A DNA stretch of 64,000 bases from Paenibacillus yonginensis (GTDB lineage Bacteria; Bacillota; Bacilli; Paenibacillales; Paenibacillaceae). Shown here piece by piece: positions 9,733-16,035 of this stretch; the stretch's first letter is position 1; each line of letters starts with the position of its first letter. A program made the position numbers and the translations under genes. Location of the stretch: positions 124,001 through 188,000 of the forward strand of contig NZ_CP014167.1 of the NCBI RefSeq assembly GCF_001685395.1, given 5' to 3'. The notes below the pieces were generated by a model. That model did not search any database. It saw nothing but the letters and a program-made list of their open reading frames with translations, and was not told the origin of the DNA.

Positions 9733-9760
9733 TCAATTCAGGCTGCCTGCTGACCGATAA
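9733..9760 (+). promoter_or_regulatory. Candidate sigma-D (flagellar) promoter of the yjfB-like gene
   Basis: TCAA, a 16-base spacer, then ACCGATAA. This fits the B. subtilis sigma-D consensus TAAA-N14-16-GCCGATAT with two mismatches outside the core CGATA. It lies 25 bases upstream of a gene of a putative motility family. I recall B. subtilis yjfB as a sigma-D target, which would agree; the call itself is from the motif and its position. Confidence 0.55.
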
Positions 9761-9785
9761 CAAGAACAGAGGAGGGAGGAAGAAG

Positions 9786-9962
9786 ATGGATATTCCAGCA
9801 ATGTCTATGTCAATGAGCCAAGCCAAGCTTGCTCAGGCGGTTAGCGTACAAGTGATGTCTATGGCGAAAGACCAGGCCCAAATCCAGGGGCAGAATCTGG
9901 TACAAATGATGGAGAAGAGCAGCAACCCCAATCTGGGGAAAAATCTCGATATCTCCATTTAG
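9786..9962 (+). CDS. yjfB: YjfB family putative motility protein
   Basis: A 58-residue small protein. It begins MDIPAMSMSMSQAKL and ends LGKNLDISI, the pattern of the YjfB putative-motility family (Met/Gln/Ala-rich amphipathic helix, with a conserved QVSVQVMSMAKDQ-like core and a short C-terminal tail). The start has a strong GAGGAGGGAGG site and the gene is closed by a good terminator, so it is a monocistronic gene. The biochemical role of the family is unknown. A sigma-D-like promoter upstream supports co-expression with motility genes. Confidence 0.8.
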   Translation: MDIPAMSMSMSQAKLAQAVSVQVMSMAKDQAQIQGQNLVQMMEKSSNPNLGKNLDISI

Positions 9963-9985
9963 CAGCCAGAGTTGCCCTTAGTCCG

Positions 9986-10030
9986 AAACAAGCAGGCATG
10001 CCTTCAGGGGCATACCTGCTTTGTTTTTTT
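9986..10030 (+). terminator. Rho-independent terminator after yjfB-like gene
   Basis: AACAAGCAGGCATGCC pairs with GGGGCATACCTGCTTTGTT (small mismatches), followed by seven T. This is a textbook intrinsic terminator. Confidence 0.88.
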
Positions 10031-10245
10031 GCGAGATATCAGCATATTCCGGGGTCTCGGGAGTCTCAATCCCTCCCGGCCGTGGTGTGAAGCAATCCGG
10101 GACGTAATGTGATAAAATAATTAGGTTGCTAGACATTTAACCGCAGAATGCCGATTCGGCTTTGCCTCGCCTGGGAAGAGAACAGGGCAGGCTGCAAGCT
10201 TGAAGGGCGATGCTAAACAGATTGCTATAGATGGAGGGGAATAAG

Positions 10246-10596
10246 ATGCTGCCGATTGATCCGGAGTATATTCAACAGAGAATTGAACAGATGAAAGACC
10301 AAGACTTATATATCCATCTTGAGCTGACGAACGGAGCTTATGCGGCGCATAACGATGCGTCCAGACATCCGGCCGCCAACTTTATTAAGAACGCGGTTAT
10401 TCGCTACGTCCATGGCGGGATTTCCGGTGTCGGCCCTTATTACCGGGTCGGATTGAAGATGGAGCAGGGCTGGATTTATTCCGAAGGTTTGACCCATTAT
10501 GAAGAGACGGAGAATGACCGGCTTATTCTGGCAGGGCATGACAAGGACGGAAAGCTTGTCGTGGCCTTGCAGATCAGCCCGTACCCTTTTGAATAA
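10246..10596 (+). CDS. yojF: YojF family protein (DUF1806), bacillithiol locus
   Basis: A 116-residue cytosolic protein. It resembles B. subtilis YojF (DUF1806), whose gene also sits directly before bshB2; recognisable segments are LYIHLELTNGAYA, NFIKNAVIRYVHGGI and AGHDKDGKLVVALQISP. No enzymatic motif is evident and the exact role is not established. The ATG at 10246 is chosen because GGAGGGG sits six bases before it; an in-frame ATG 15 bases upstream would place that site inside the coding sequence. It forms a two-gene operon with the deacetylase that follows after 23 bases. Confidence 0.82.
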   Translation: MLPIDPEYIQQRIEQMKDQDLYIHLELTNGAYAAHNDASRHPAANFIKNAVIRYVHGGISGVGPYYRVGLKMEQGWIYSEGLTHYEETENDRLILAGHDKDGKLVVALQISPYPFE

Positions 10597-10619
10597 AGTC
10601 AAGGAATGGAGATGAGGAG

Positions 10620-11291
10620 ATGATCACCGATATGGAACGTTTCGATAATCACCGTGTGCTGGTCGTGCTGCCTCACCCGGACGATGAAAGCTTCGGCGTC
10701 TCGGGAAGTTTGGCCAAATACGTGAAGAACGGCTCCCGGGTTACATACGCCTGTTTGACCCTTGGGCAAATGGCACGCAATATGGGCAGCCCTTTATTTG
10801 CGAACCGCATTACGCTGCCTGAAATCCGCAAGGAGGAGCTGGCGCAGTCCTGCAGGGCCATCGGCATTCAGGATTTGCGGATGCTTGGCTTCCACGATAA
10901 AACGATTGAATTCGAAGAGCGGGAACTGCTGGACGGGGCAATTTCAGCTTTGATCGAAGAGCTTGGCCCAACGGTTATTTATACTTTTTATCCCGGTTAC
11001 GCGGTTCACCCCGATCATGATGCAACAGGAGCCGCCGTTGTCCGCTGCGTAGAGAACCTGCCGGCCGAAAGAAGACCGGTTGTCCGCGCCATGGCGTTCT
11101 CCAGAGGCTGCGAAGACATCATCGGGCCGCCTGACGTCCGGGTGGATGTCAAGGATTTCGTGAAACAGAAAGTGGCCTCGGTGCAGTCGCACAAATCGCA
11201 GTTCTGGGTGCCTGAGCTTAAGAAAGCCAGCCAGAAAGAGTTGGAGGACCGTTTCGGCACGGAGCGGTTCTGGACCTTGAAATTCGATTGA
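10620..11291 (+). CDS. bshB2: Bacillithiol biosynthesis deacetylase BshB2 (PIG-L family)
   Basis: A 223-residue PIG-L/LmbE-fold zinc hydrolase. The metal-binding PHPDDES motif is at about residues 18-24, and the second metal-site motif HPDHDATG lies near residues 136-143. BshB enzymes deacetylate N-acetylglucosaminyl-malate in bacillithiol synthesis; pairing with yojF points to the BshB2 type. ATG at 10620 has GGAG eight bases upstream; a second in-frame ATG at 10632 is an alternative start, nearer the first strand. A bidirectional terminator follows. Confidence 0.87.
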   Translation: MITDMERFDNHRVLVVLPHPDDESFGVSGSLAKYVKNGSRVTYACLTLGQMARNMGSPLFANRITLPEIRKEELAQSCRAIGIQDLRMLGFHDKTIEFEERELLDGAISALIEELGPTVIYTFYPGYAVHPDHDATGAAVVRCVENLPAERRPVVRAMAFSRGCEDIIGPPDVRVDVKDFVKQKVASVQSHKSQFWVPELKKASQKELEDRFGTERFWTLKFD

Positions 11292-11343
11292 CTGTTAAGT
11301 GCTGATGTTTGACTGTTGACTTGACGGTTGCTTGTAAGGAAAT

Positions 11344-11399
11344 CTTAATAGACTAAAAGCCCGGCACATATCCCTGTACCGGGCTTTTAGTCTATTAAG
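11344..11399. terminator. Bidirectional terminator between bshB2 and the YitT-type gene
   Basis: A perfect 21-bp inverted repeat (arms starting CTTAATAGACTAAAAGCC and its complement) with a 14-base loop. Both arms are AT-rich at the base, so it can serve both convergent genes. Confidence 0.85.
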
Positions 11400-11403
11400 C
11401 GCC

Positions 11404-12240
11404 TTACTTCGAAATGTCCAAAAATCCTTCCCCAAACACGTCACGCACGTCGTGAATGGTAATAAAGGCCGCCGGATCGACGGCTTTTACAATCTTTTTC
11501 AGCGGGGAGACCTCCTGTTTGCTAATGACGATATAAAGGACTTCCTTCGGATTTTTGGTGTAATAGCCATGGCCCGACAGCACGGTAACGCCGCGGTCCA
11601 TTTGGGTAATGACCCTCTCGGCAATGTCGTCCTGCTTCTCCGAAATGATCGTTACCGCCTTCTTGGGGTTCAGTCCTTCGATGATGAAGTCCATCACTTT
11701 CGTACCCACATACAAAATGACGATGGTTAACATCAACTTCTCCGCACCGATAATAAAATAGGAGGAGAAGGCAACGATCAGATCAAAAAACAACAGCGCG
11801 TAGCTGATATTCCAATCGAGATATTTATTGGCGATCCGGGCCAGAATCACGGTTCCCGCCGTAGTGCCGCCTACCCGCACGATCAAGCCTATTCCCAGTC
11901 CCACCAGCACGCCAGCAAAGATGGCATTAACGGTCAATTCGTTGGATTGAACCCTCCAGTTTGCCGTCAAATGCAGAAACAGGGAATTAAAGGCGACGGC
12001 AATGATCGTGTACAGCGTGGTCCGCCGGTCCAGAAATCTGTAGCCGACAATCAGCAGAAACCCGTTGATAACGATATTGACAATAGAAGGCGACCATTGA
12101 AACAAATAATATAAAATGATGGTGACCCCGGTTACGCCGCCCTCGCCAAATTCATTTGGGATAACAAACAGGTTGACGGCCAGAGCGAATAAAAAGGCAC
12201 CTAAAATGATAAACGCGATATCCGCAGCTTTCTTCTTCAT
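11404..12240 (-). CDS. YitT family membrane protein (DUF161/DUF2179)
   Basis: A 278-residue protein. About five transmembrane helices fill the first 190 residues (for example DIAFIILGAFLFALAVNLFVIP, with the family-typical NEFGEGGVTG loop). A soluble DUF2179 domain follows (AVTIISEKQDDIAERVITQM, VTVLSGHGYYT, VLYIVISKQEV). The family is widespread in Firmicutes and its transport or signalling function is not established. It has its own promoter at 12290-12318 and shares the terminator at 11344-11399. Confidence 0.87.
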   Translation of the reverse strand: MKKKAADIAFIILGAFLFALAVNLFVIPNEFGEGGVTGVTIILYYLFQWSPSIVNIVINGFLLIVGYRFLDRRTTLYTIIAVAFNSLFLHLTANWRVQSNELTVNAIFAGVLVGLGIGLIVRVGGTTAGTVILARIANKYLDWNISYALLFFDLIVAFSSYFIIGAEKLMLTIVILYVGTKVMDFIIEGLNPKKAVTIISEKQDDIAERVITQMDRGVTVLSGHGYYTKNPKEVLYIVISKQEVSPLKKIVKAVDPAAFITIHDVRDVFGEGFLDISK

Positions 12241-12289
12241 AACTTACTCTAATCCTCTCTGCAAGCATGTCTCCATTTACAACCAGATC

Positions 12290-12318
12290 ATCGTATCGAC
12301 TTCCTTCATCAAAGTCAA
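12290..12318 (-). promoter_or_regulatory. Sigma-A-like promoter of the YitT-type gene with overlapping dyad
   Basis: On the minus strand TTGACT, 17 bases, TACGAT lies about 50 bases upstream of the gene. A perfect 7-bp inverted repeat, CAAAGTC-N5-GACTTTG (12310-12328), covers the -35 element and could be an operator. Confidence 0.6.
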
Positions 12319-12383
12319 TACGACTTTGACACTTTACTTTGTTATCTAATTCACTCGGGAAAGAAGATTAAGGGTTTCCTGTC

Positions 12384-12431
12384 TCAAAAAAATAAGATTG
12401 GCGAGACGGCTGGTTCCAGCGCCGGCCAATC
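12384..12431 (-). terminator. Distal terminator of the epimerase-like gene
   Basis: On the minus strand a two-part stem (GATTGGC with GCCAATC, inner GCTGG with CCAGC) is followed by TTATTTTTTT. It lies just beyond a second terminator at 12434-12455, giving a tandem stop. Confidence 0.7.
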
Positions 12432-12433
12432 AT

Positions 12434-12455
12434 AAAAAAGCACCCGATAGGGTGC
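12434..12455 (-). terminator. Proximal terminator of the epimerase-like gene
   Basis: On the minus strand GCACCC-TATC-GGGTGC is followed by six T. It lies about 75 bases past the stop at 12529. Confidence 0.75.
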
Positions 12456-12528
12456 CTCTGCAAATGAAATTTAATGAAATTTTATTTGTGCGTAGACGTT
12501 AGACTCGCTGGTTTTGAGCTTGTGATAC

Positions 12529-13434
12529 TCATTGCTGTCCGGCTTCTTTGTAGGCTCCGGCCATGATGTCCTCAATTAGAGTAGGGCCGGTTGGTCTCCA
12601 TCCGAGCAGTTCCCGTGTGCGTTCGCTGGATCCGGTCATGGACAAATTAAAGAAACTGCCGACAAATCCGAAGTGCCCATCGGCATCTTCCTCCGCGATC
12701 GAGGCAACCGGAATGTCGAAGGCGCGCCCGATGGCTTCGGCGATCACCCGGGTAGTGATGGCTTCTTCTGCGATTGCATGCAAGCGTGAACCGGCGGGCG
12801 CTTTCTCGAGTCCCAGCCGAATGAGACGGGCGGCATCGGATTGGTGTACGGCGGACCAAACGTTGGAACCGTCACCGATGTACCCGGACACGCCTTGCTT
12901 GCGCGCAGCGGAAATCAGGAAATGGATGAATCCCCAGTCTCCAGTCCCGTGGACCGATGGGGCAAATCTGGTGATGATAGTCCGCACTCCACGATTGACG
13001 TAATCGAGAGCGAGATTCTCGGCGCCTCCCCGATCGGAGTCCGCACCGACAGCCGGCGAAGGATCGGTTTCCAGCACCATCCGGCCCTCAACCAACCCGG
13101 AGATGCCATTAGCGACTATAAAAGGCCGGTCGGTACCGGCCAAGGTTTCGGCAAGAGTTTCGACTGCCGCGCGCTCAGCGCGGTCCGACTCTGCCGGATT
13201 GGCCCAGTCGTGTTTGTTGGCCAGATGAATGACCGCTTCGGCCCCAGCCGCCCCCCGGCGAAGGGAGTCAAGATCATCAAGATCCCCGCGCAAAGCCGCT
13301 GCCCCTTTTGCTTCAAGCAGTGCCGCAGAGGCATCCGACCGAGCTAATCCGACTACCTTGTAGCCGGCTCGCAGCAGTTCATCTACAGTGGCTGATCCAA
13401 TCCAGCCGGTTGCTCCGGTAACAAATACATTCAT
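12529..13434 (-). CDS. Extended SDR / NAD-dependent epimerase-dehydratase family protein
   Basis: A 301-residue cytosolic Rossmann protein of the extended/atypical SDR group. The nucleotide motif TGATGWIGSAT lies at residues 7-17, VIHLAN near 69-74, and substrate-domain elements such as SAVHQSDAARLIRLGLE follow. It lacks an obvious YxxxK catalytic pair in the usual place, as in many NmrA-like members, so it could be a reductase or a regulator-like NAD(P) sensor. A strong AGGAGGT site precedes the ATG, with a 20-bp palindrome immediately upstream. It diverges from a TetR regulator that probably represses it. Confidence 0.82.
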   Translation of the reverse strand: MNVFVTGATGWIGSATVDELLRAGYKVVGLARSDASAALLEAKGAAALRGDLDDLDSLRRGAAGAEAVIHLANKHDWANPAESDRAERAAVETLAETLAGTDRPFIVANGISGLVEGRMVLETDPSPAVGADSDRGGAENLALDYVNRGVRTIITRFAPSVHGTGDWGFIHFLISAARKQGVSGYIGDGSNVWSAVHQSDAARLIRLGLEKAPAGSRLHAIAEEAITTRVIAEAIGRAFDIPVASIAEEDADGHFGFVGSFFNLSMTGSSERTRELLGWRPTGPTLIEDIMAGAYKEAGQQ

Positions 13435-13448
13435 GTTTTTACCTCCTT

Positions 13449-13468
13449 GCAGCCATTCGAATGGCTGC
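13449..13468. promoter_or_regulatory. 20-bp perfect palindrome next to the RBS of the SDR gene
   Basis: Ten-base arms GCAGCCATTC and GAATGGCTGC meet with no spacer, directly 5' of the AGGAGG of the minus-strand gene at 13434. It could be a repressor operator or, in RNA, a hairpin that affects access to the ribosome-binding site. Confidence 0.5.
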
Positions 13469-13657
13469 CATTTCTATTTTTTTCGGTCCTCGCATCGCCC
13501 GGAATCCAAGCCGACATCAGGGTTGTTTATAGTTTCGAGACACCGTGTAACTTAATATAACAAATACAATACATAGTGTCCAGTAATTTATTTTGAAGAA
13601 CAAACAGGAAGGGGATCAAGGAGAAATAAGACACTTCGTCCGTCTATGTGTTTGAAT

Positions 13658-13688
13658 GTGGACAATGAGCGTAATGTCCATGTATAGT
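13658..13688 (+). promoter_or_regulatory. Promoter and dyad operator of the TetR gene
   Basis: TGGACA (13659-13664), 18 bases, TATAGT (13683-13688) forms a plausible promoter. TGGACA-N10-TGTCCA (13659-13680) is an inverted repeat covering the -35 and spacer, a usual place for TetR autorepression. A further TGTCCA occurs near 13577. Confidence 0.5.
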
Positions 13689-13694
13689 TGAGGC

Positions 13695-14285
13695 ATGAAT
13701 ATGAATACAGAACATGCTCATGGCGGCCGCCCTCGAAGCGAGGAGGCCAGGGCGGCAATTTTGAATGCGGTCGATGATCTTTTGGTCGAAATCGGCTATG
13801 CGGCAATGACGATGAAGGGCATCGCTGAAAGGGCTGGAGTGTCCCGCCAAACCGTTTATCGGTGGTGGTCGCACAAAGCGGAAATTCTATTTGAAGCCAG
13901 CGCAGCTGATGCCGAAGAAGAGCTTTCGATTGACCCTGCAGGGGATAAACTTAGCGATCTTACGGCCTATTTGGAAGCGCTTGTCCGCTTTCTTGCACAC
14001 TCCCCGGCAGGCGCCGCTTATCGGGCGCTTTTGGGCGAAGCGCAGCACGATTCTGCCGTGGCGGAACTTCTATCCGTGAAGGACCTCCTTGGCGATAGCG
14101 CCCGGGTTGTGCTTGAGCGTATGTTCGGACAAGATGAGCTTCCGGTCCCGCTTGATCAGGCCACTGCTTTGTTGATCGGACCGAGCTTTTTCTGGATTTT
14201 GAGCGGACGCAATCCTGCTCAGCTCGTTCCGCGGAAACTGGCTGCGGACTTCCTTCAAGACCTCCAGTCACGCCAGTCGCCTTGA
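13695..14285 (+). CDS. TetR/AcrR family transcriptional regulator
   Basis: A 196-residue repressor. The N-terminal TetR helix-turn-helix spans about residues 14-60 (AAILNAVDDLLVEIGY, MKGIAERAGVSRQTVYRWWSHKAEIL). The C-terminal ligand domain resembles the TetR_C_16/PsrA-like group. The upstream promoter would place the transcript start at about the ATG, so the message may be leaderless or nearly so; only a weak GAGG precedes the start, and ATG at 13701 is an alternative. The divergent SDR gene is its likely target. Confidence 0.85.
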   Translation: MNMNTEHAHGGRPRSEEARAAILNAVDDLLVEIGYAAMTMKGIAERAGVSRQTVYRWWSHKAEILFEASAADAEEELSIDPAGDKLSDLTAYLEALVRFLAHSPAGAAYRALLGEAQHDSAVAELLSVKDLLGDSARVVLERMFGQDELPVPLDQATALLIGPSFFWILSGRNPAQLVPRKLAADFLQDLQSRQSP

Positions 14286-14381
14286 AACGAAGGTTTGCCC
14301 GGAAGCAGCCGGGTCTTACTGGCGAATGGCAGCCAACCGTGCTTGAGGTCATAGGGGCAAGCCCGATAAGCCCCTGAAGCC

Positions 14382-14425
14382 AAAAAGCGGGATGGAAAAC
14401 ATTATGTTTTCCATTCCGCTTTTGT
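14382..14425. terminator. Bidirectional terminator between TetR and SDR genes
   Basis: AAAAGCGGGATGGAAAACAT pairs with ATGTTTTCCATTCCGCTTTT, with one G-T pair and a very short loop. A-rich and T-rich flanks serve both convergent genes. Confidence 0.85.
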
Positions 14426-14431
14426 TGTAGC

Positions 14432-15289
14432 TTAACTTTGTATTTGCAAATAATCCTGTTGATAAATCGTATGGACTCTTTCCAGGACAGCGTTTGCTTG
14501 ATCTCTGAATTTTAATTCGGCAATCTGGCCCTTCATCAGAAACACGCCTGTTTCCTCCCGGTGTTCCCCGAAAGCGCCCTCGTACAATCTGCCGGCTCCT
14601 TGCGTGGGCGGCGGGAAAAACAGCTTCATCAAAGCTTTAACCAGGAGAGGCAGGCCGGAATTTTTCCCTTTTCTTAACGTATTGTTGCTGCCCGGATCAA
14701 CGCTGCGGATCTTGATTTGGTCCTTGGCCAGTTGAGGAGCAACAGCTTCTGTCCACAGCGAGAGGGCCAGTTTGGAAGCTGAGTATGGGCCCAGCAGCTT
14801 GCGGAACGTTTTGGGGTGCTCCAGGATTTCAAGGTTAAACTTTTTTGTAAAATTCAGTGCTGAAGAGGAAGTGTTGATAACCGTTTTAAAATGGCTGCTT
14901 GCGATAAGTTCCTTTAATTCGTTCAACAGGATATAAGGCACAACCGTCATCAGCTCATAATGCAGCTCGCGTCCCTGACTGGAGTAGCTCAGCTCCGAAA
15001 AGGAGCCGCCGGCGTTGTTAAATAAGACATCGATCCGCCGCTCTTTTTCTTTGATCGTTTTGATCGTCTTGTGTAAGCCGGCGTAATCGGCAAGATTTGC
15101 CGTCTTATAAACCCGCAGCTGCCCTTTTGCGGCCGCTTGCCCGATCTGCTTATCGTCTGACGGAAAGTCGGAGCGGGTCAAAGCAATTACCTGCCAATCC
15201 TCCGCCAGCAGCTTTCGGGTTAACTCAAGGCCGATCCCGGCGTTTGCGCCTGTTATCAATGCGATATGTTCACGCGGGTTGTTATTCAT
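14432..15289 (-). CDS. Short-chain dehydrogenase/reductase (classical SDR)
   Basis: A 285-residue oxidoreductase. The cofactor motif TGANAGIG is at about residues 13-20, the NNAGG motif near 90-94, the catalytic Ser in NTSSSAL and the YSASK catalytic Tyr/Lys near residue 160. It resembles retinol-dehydrogenase/WW-domain-type SDRs that act on small carbonyl compounds. The ATG at 15289 has GGAG seven bases upstream; a long in-frame N-terminal extension runs antisense through the MerR gene and is rejected. It is driven by a MerR-type promoter at 15334-15364, so it is the likely target of the divergent MerR regulator. Confidence 0.88.
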   Translation of the reverse strand: MNNNPREHIALITGANAGIGLELTRKLLAEDWQVIALTRSDFPSDDKQIGQAAAKGQLRVYKTANLADYAGLHKTIKTIKEKERRIDVLFNNAGGSFSELSYSSQGRELHYELMTVVPYILLNELKELIASSHFKTVINTSSSALNFTKKFNLEILEHPKTFRKLLGPYSASKLALSLWTEAVAPQLAKDQIKIRSVDPGSNNTLRKGKNSGLPLLVKALMKLFFPPPTQGAGRLYEGAFGEHREETGVFLMKGQIAELKFRDQANAVLERVHTIYQQDYLQIQS

Positions 15290-15333
15290 TCTAAATCTCC
15301 TCCTGTTAGTGGGACATTTCCCTGATAGCGCAC

Positions 15334-15364
15334 ATTCTAGAAGCTGGAGCCGACTCCAAGTCAA
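15334..15364 (-). promoter_or_regulatory. MerR-type promoter of the SDR gene
   Basis: On the minus strand TTGACT, exactly 19 bases, TAGAAT. The spacer holds the dyad TGGAGTCGGCTCCA (one mismatch). An overlong 19-bp spacer with a central dyad is the diagnostic layout of promoters activated by MerR-family DNA twisting. Confidence 0.85.
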
Positions 15365-15401
15365 GGCGCGGGAGGAGAGTTTTTTTCTGAAAGGGTGAAA
15401 C

Positions 15402-15432
15402 TTGACCTGGAGCCGGCTCCAAGTTGTATAAT
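15402..15432 (+). promoter_or_regulatory. MerR-type promoter of the merR gene itself
   Basis: TTGACC, exactly 19 bases, TATAAT. The spacer begins with the perfect 14-bp palindrome TGGAGCCGGCTCCA (15408-15421). It is the mirror image of the promoter at 15334-15364, implying that one regulator controls both directions. Confidence 0.88.
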
Positions 15433-15463
15433 GCATTAAACACAATTTTCGGGAGGGAACAGA

Positions 15464-15955
15464 ATGAAAGAAGAACTGGCTTACGGAATAAAGCAGACCT
15501 CCAGGCTTACCGGGATTCCTGAAGATACGATCCGTTATTATGAGAAAATATCGCTGCTTCCCCGCATTGAACGCAAAGAGAACGGGCACCGCGTCTACCG
15601 GCAGGAGGATATTCAAACGATCCGCCTGTTGTCCTGCCTGAAGAAAACCGGGATGCCGCTCGAAGAAATGCGGCCTTTTCTGGAGGTTTCGGCGAATGCT
15701 GACCCGGCGGAGTATCCTGAGCTGGTGGAGCTCCTGAGAGGCCACCGGGAGAATATTGTCAGCCAAATCGCATCCCTGCAGCAGGTAGTCGATTTTATCG
15801 ATATGAAGCTGGAGGAAGGGAGGTACCGGGGAGACTGTCTTGATGAAACGCTGGCGGAAGAAGGACGGGGAGAGACGGAAAGGGAAGCAAGGTCCATTTC
15901 CCCGGTTCAGATGAGCTATTTTCCGGTAACGTCTGCAAAGGACCATGCAATTTAA
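15464..15955 (+). CDS. MerR family transcriptional regulator
   Basis: A 163-residue regulator. The N-terminal winged helix (YGIKQTSRLTGIPEDTIRYYEKI, then RRVYRQEDIQTIRLL-like) spans about residues 6-75, with a dimerisation coiled coil to about residue 130. No metal-binding cysteine pair of the MerR/CueR kind is seen; the only Cys residues are isolated. An organic inducer or aldehyde stress, as for AdhR/NmlR-type members, is therefore more likely. GGGAGGG precedes the ATG. It sits divergent to an SDR, a common arrangement for carbonyl-stress regulators. Confidence 0.9.
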   Translation: MKEELAYGIKQTSRLTGIPEDTIRYYEKISLLPRIERKENGHRVYRQEDIQTIRLLSCLKKTGMPLEEMRPFLEVSANADPAEYPELVELLRGHRENIVSQIASLQQVVDFIDMKLEEGRYRGDCLDETLAEEGRGETEREARSISPVQMSYFPVTSAKDHAI

Positions 15956-15983
15956 ACGATGAACCCATCAGCGGAATTAAAAA

Positions 15984-16027
15984 AGAAAGGGACGCGCCAG
16001 CTAGGGTTTAGGCATCGTCCCTTAAAA
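15984..16027 (-). terminator. Terminator of the glycan-utilisation operon
   Basis: On the minus strand AAGGGACG pairs with CGTCCCTT (inner GCC/GGC) and is followed by TCTTTTTT. It lies just past the stop of the fucosidase gene and between convergent genes. Confidence 0.8.
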
Positions 16028-16035
16028 GTTCTAGA

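Larger units (their letters stand above)
9463..9785. other. Intergenic region between transporter operon and yjfB-like gene
   Basis: This 323-base stretch holds the terminator at 9481-9518, a short 10-bp tandem duplication (CTGCTTGATT twice, 9661-9680), the sigma-D-like promoter at 9733-9760 and the ribosome-binding site GAGGAGGGAGG before 9786. I see no further gene in it. Confidence 0.6.

Noticed and set aside
15290..15946. Long N-terminal extension of the SDR gene
   Set aside because: It would run antisense through the MerR gene and both MerR-type promoters; the ATG at 15289 has a good ribosome-binding site and directly precedes the Rossmann motif.
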